NCBI GenBank assembly: GCA_025358195.1
Contig: JANYKP010000132.1
Location: 1-7,675, forward strand
Source: Cyclobacteriaceae bacterium
GTDB taxonomy: Bacteria; Bacteroidota; Bacteroidia; Cytophagales; Cyclobacteriaceae
Reading direction: 5' to 3'
Length of the DNA stretch: 7,675 nt
The notes beneath the pieces were generated by a model, which was not told where the DNA came from, did not search any database, and worked only from the letters and a program-made list of their open reading frames with translations. The translations under genes were made by a program, and so were the position numbers. Shown in pieces: positions 5,953 to 7,675 of this stretch (position 1 is the first letter of the stretch; each line of letters opens with the position of its first letter).

Positions 5953-7539
5953 ATGAAACATATTTTATTTTTAGCCTTGTTTGGCTCCTCGATTCTCTGC
6001 TTTTGTCAGCAAAAGCCAGAAAAACAGAGCGATTCTGTGAAACGACCCGGCAGCCCAAGACATTATTTTGATTCACTGGAGAGGGCATTGGAAGGCGCCA
6101 ATCAAAAGGATCGGTTTGGTATGCAACTCCAATTGTTTGGAAATTATCTGTATAGCGATTCGGGTAAATCCGTTTTTTATTTGAATAAGTGCCTCGATCA
6201 AGCGGCGGTAAGCGGGGATAGTCTATGGATAGTACAGTCTTCCAATGGTAAAGGCTGGATGCTAAGAAATAGAGGAGATCTAAAAGAGTCAATACGAACT
6301 TTTGAGTATGCACTCGGAATAGCTAAACGCAATAATTTTGAAACTCAGATAAAATACTTATTAAATCAGTTGGCCGTAGCTTACACAGAAAGTGTATCTT
6401 ACGATAAGGCACTTCATTTCAATTTCGAATCGTTACGATTCAGGGAAATGGAAGGGGACTCGGTTGATATATCTATAGCTCTTAACAATATTGGATTCGT
6501 TTATGCGGAAATTGGAGACTATGAAAATGCCTTGAGATATTACCGGAAAAGTTATCAGACTAAAGTTAGAAACAATTTGCGATACGATTTGGAAAGAACT
6601 TTAAAAAATATTGGCGACATATTGATTGAATTGGGAAAATATGAGGAGGCTGAGCAAATAGTAAAACGGGCATCTACCATTTGTGATAGTGCTGCATGTA
6701 GTAATGATATTTTGTTGGAGGTTTACCAGACATTTGGTGTTGCATTGTTCAAACAAAACAAAAAGTTCGAATCAGAAAGTTACTTTAATGAATCCTTAAA
6801 ATTGGCGCAGGCACTGGGATTGTCAAAGGAGATCGCTATTAATTTTCATTGGCTGGCTGCCGTGAAATTTGACAGGAACCGGATTGATAGCGCAATCATT
6901 TTTCTGGACAGGAGTCATGGAATCACTCTGAAATACGATATGCCAAAAGTAATGTTGGGAAATTATTTGCTTTACGCTAGTATTTATTCTCATGAAAAGG
7001 ACTACAAAAAGGCCCTGGAATACCAACGCCTTTATAATCGACTTGACTCCGAAATATTGAACAATGATCTCACAAGGAAAGTCTCCCGCATTCAGTTTGA
7101 TTATGATCAACGCGAAAATGCCAGCAGGCTTGTATCTCAGGCCAATATGATGGCCATGCAGAAGGAATCTCTCCAAAGACAGAGGATATTAATTGTTTTG
7201 ATTGGCATTGCGGCTATTTTGGCCATGGCACTAACAACGGTGTTATATAAAATCAACCGGAACAAGCAAAGGGTTAACGATATGCTGGACCAGCGCGTTA
7301 AGGAAAGAACCTGTGAACTTGAAATTAACCGTGACGAATTAAAGCATGCCCATGATCAGCAAATTATTCTGATAAACAAGCTTTCCAGTGACCTTGCATC
7401 ATCATTGGCAACCCTCAAGGGATTGTCCATCACTGCGAGTGTGGACTTGCCACAAGAACAGCGTGTTTACTTTGACGAAGTAGAGGCAACAGCAGAGAAA
7501 TTGGTGAATCAGGTGAATAAGTATTCACTGCCAGGTTAA
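5953..7539 (+). CDS. Membrane-anchored periplasmic TPR protein with degenerate histidine-kinase dimerisation tail
   Basis: From ATG 5953 the product is 528 aa; the in-frame TTG at 5947 adds only two residues and is less likely. A signal peptide (MKHILFLALFGSSILCFCQQ) is followed by about seven TPR-like helical pairs over residues 35-370, for example GDLKESIRTFEYAL, GDYENALRYYRKSY, GKYEEAEQIVKRAS and KDYKKALEYQRLYN. Residues 412-432 are a single membrane helix (ILIVLIGIAAILAMALTTVLY). The cytosolic tail starts with the sensor-kinase linker signature LDQRVKERTCELE, a coiled coil, then NKLSSDLASSLATLKGL (475-491), which resembles the H-box segment SHDLRSPLATIKGL but with Ser479 in place of His, and ends shortly after with no HATPase domain. 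A terminator follows directly, so the short form is the expressed form. It looks like a receptor descended from a TPR sensor kinase that now signals without its own kinase, probably through the divergent soluble kinase. A pseudo-kinase remnant without function is the alternative. Confidence 0.85.
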   Translation: MKHILFLALFGSSILCFCQQKPEKQSDSVKRPGSPRHYFDSLERALEGANQKDRFGMQLQLFGNYLYSDSGKSVFYLNKCLDQAAVSGDSLWIVQSSNGKGWMLRNRGDLKESIRTFEYALGIAKRNNFETQIKYLLNQLAVAYTESVSYDKALHFNFESLRFREMEGDSVDISIALNNIGFVYAEIGDYENALRYYRKSYQTKVRNNLRYDLERTLKNIGDILIELGKYEEAEQIVKRASTICDSAACSNDILLEVYQTFGVALFKQNKKFESESYFNESLKLAQALGLSKEIAINFHWLAAVKFDRNRIDSAIIFLDRSHGITLKYDMPKVMLGNYLLYASIYSHEKDYKKALEYQRLYNRLDSEILNNDLTRKVSRIQFDYDQRENASRLVSQANMMAMQKESLQRQRILIVLIGIAAILAMALTTVLYKINRNKQRVNDMLDQRVKERTCELEINRDELKHAHDQQIILINKLSSDLASSLATLKGLSITASVDLPQEQRVYFDEVEATAEKLVNQVNKYSLPG

Positions 7540-7565
7540 ATTGACTTTAAAAAATAATAAAGTAA

Positions 7566-7606
7566 CACGATACCGCCAGAATTGAATCCAGTGGTATCGT
7601 GCTTTT
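7566..7606. terminator. Bidirectional rho-independent terminator
   Basis: CACGATACC (7566-7574) pairs perfectly with GGTATCGTG (7593-7601), extendable by a G-T and a C-G pair. It is followed by CTTTTC on the plus strand, and on the minus strand by a T-rich run (complement of 7546-7563). It starts 26 bp after the TPR gene stop and can serve transcription from both directions, as expected between convergent genes. Confidence 0.75.
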
Positions 7607-7626
7607 CAATGTATAACACGAAAGAA

Positions 7627-7675
7627 TCAGTTAAACTGATCCTTATCTTCCATCGCCAGGCCTTTGTTGACCCGG
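7627..7675 (-). CDS. Possible C-terminal end of a convergent gene, cut by window edge
   Basis: Read on the minus strand, the last bases give RVNKGLAMEDKDQFN followed by TGA at 7627. The charged tail and its position beyond a bidirectional terminator fit the end of a convergent gene. A plus-strand frame from ATG 7609 is also open to the window edge (MYNTKESVKLILIFHRQAF), so the assignment is uncertain. Family not recognised. Confidence 0.35.
   Translation of the reverse strand, partial: RVNKGLAMEDKDQFN

Noticed and set aside
5951..6313. Minus-strand ORF of 120 codons inside the TPR gene
   Set aside because: Antisense shadow of a strongly supported TPR coding region; no domain, no start signal.
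6823..7176. Minus-strand ORF of 117 codons inside the TPR gene
   Set aside because: Antisense shadow; the plus strand here encodes clear TPR helices leading into the membrane segment.
1..7675. CRISPR array, tRNA or rRNA genes
   Set aside because: No regularly spaced direct repeats and no recognisable tRNA or rRNA core sequences were seen on either strand.

Overview
The window looks like a chromosomal stretch from a Bacteroidota bacterium, probably of the Cytophagia/Chitinophagia type, though this is inference. The signs are candidate promoters of the Bacteroidota form (TTTG-like -33 box, TAnnTTTG -7 box), start codons mostly lacking a strong Shine-Dalgarno sequence, outer-membrane beta-barrels ending in Phe, a periplasmic TPR sensor and a CHAT-domain TPR protein. 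The left part (1-4134) looks more GC-rich by eye than the right part (4437-7539).

Left block, minus strand (3147 down to 1). Three tightly packed genes form an apparent operon: a ~222-aa outer-membrane beta-barrel protein, a 240-aa outer-membrane beta-barrel-like protein 3 bp downstream, and a long TPR plus CHAT-domain protein whose start overlaps the previous gene by 22 nt. The CHAT gene runs off the window before its catalytic His/Cys region. All three products carry export signals, so this is an envelope module with a putative secreted or periplasmic caspase-like protease (or pseudo-protease).

Middle. A minus-strand gene (3343-4101) encodes a nucleosidase of the MTA/SAH nucleosidase (PNP/UDP phosphorylase) superfamily with an apparent lipoprotein signal. 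This is an unusual place for an enzyme family that is normally cytosolic. Its promoter region is bordered by an ~87-bp MITE-like palindromic element (4187-4273) with near-perfect 20-bp terminal inverted repeats, an internal 9-bp hairpin and a possible 5-bp target duplication (ATTAT). A sequence resembling the element's interior lies on the other side of the nucleosidase gene.

Right block (4437-7539). A NarL/LuxR-type response regulator (+) converges on a small soluble HisKA_3/HATPase histidine kinase (-). The kinase is divergent from a 528-aa protein (+) with a signal peptide, periplasmic TPRs, one membrane helix and a cytosolic coiled coil ending in a histidine-kinase-like dimerisation segment without the phospho-acceptor His and without an ATPase domain. 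I read these three as a split sensory system: a TPR receptor, a separate soluble kinase and a DNA-binding response regulator. The kinase promoter candidate contains a perfect palindrome that fills the spacer between its -33 and -7 boxes. A bidirectional terminator (7566-7606) closes the TPR gene. The last ~50 bp probably hold the C-terminal end of a convergent gene.
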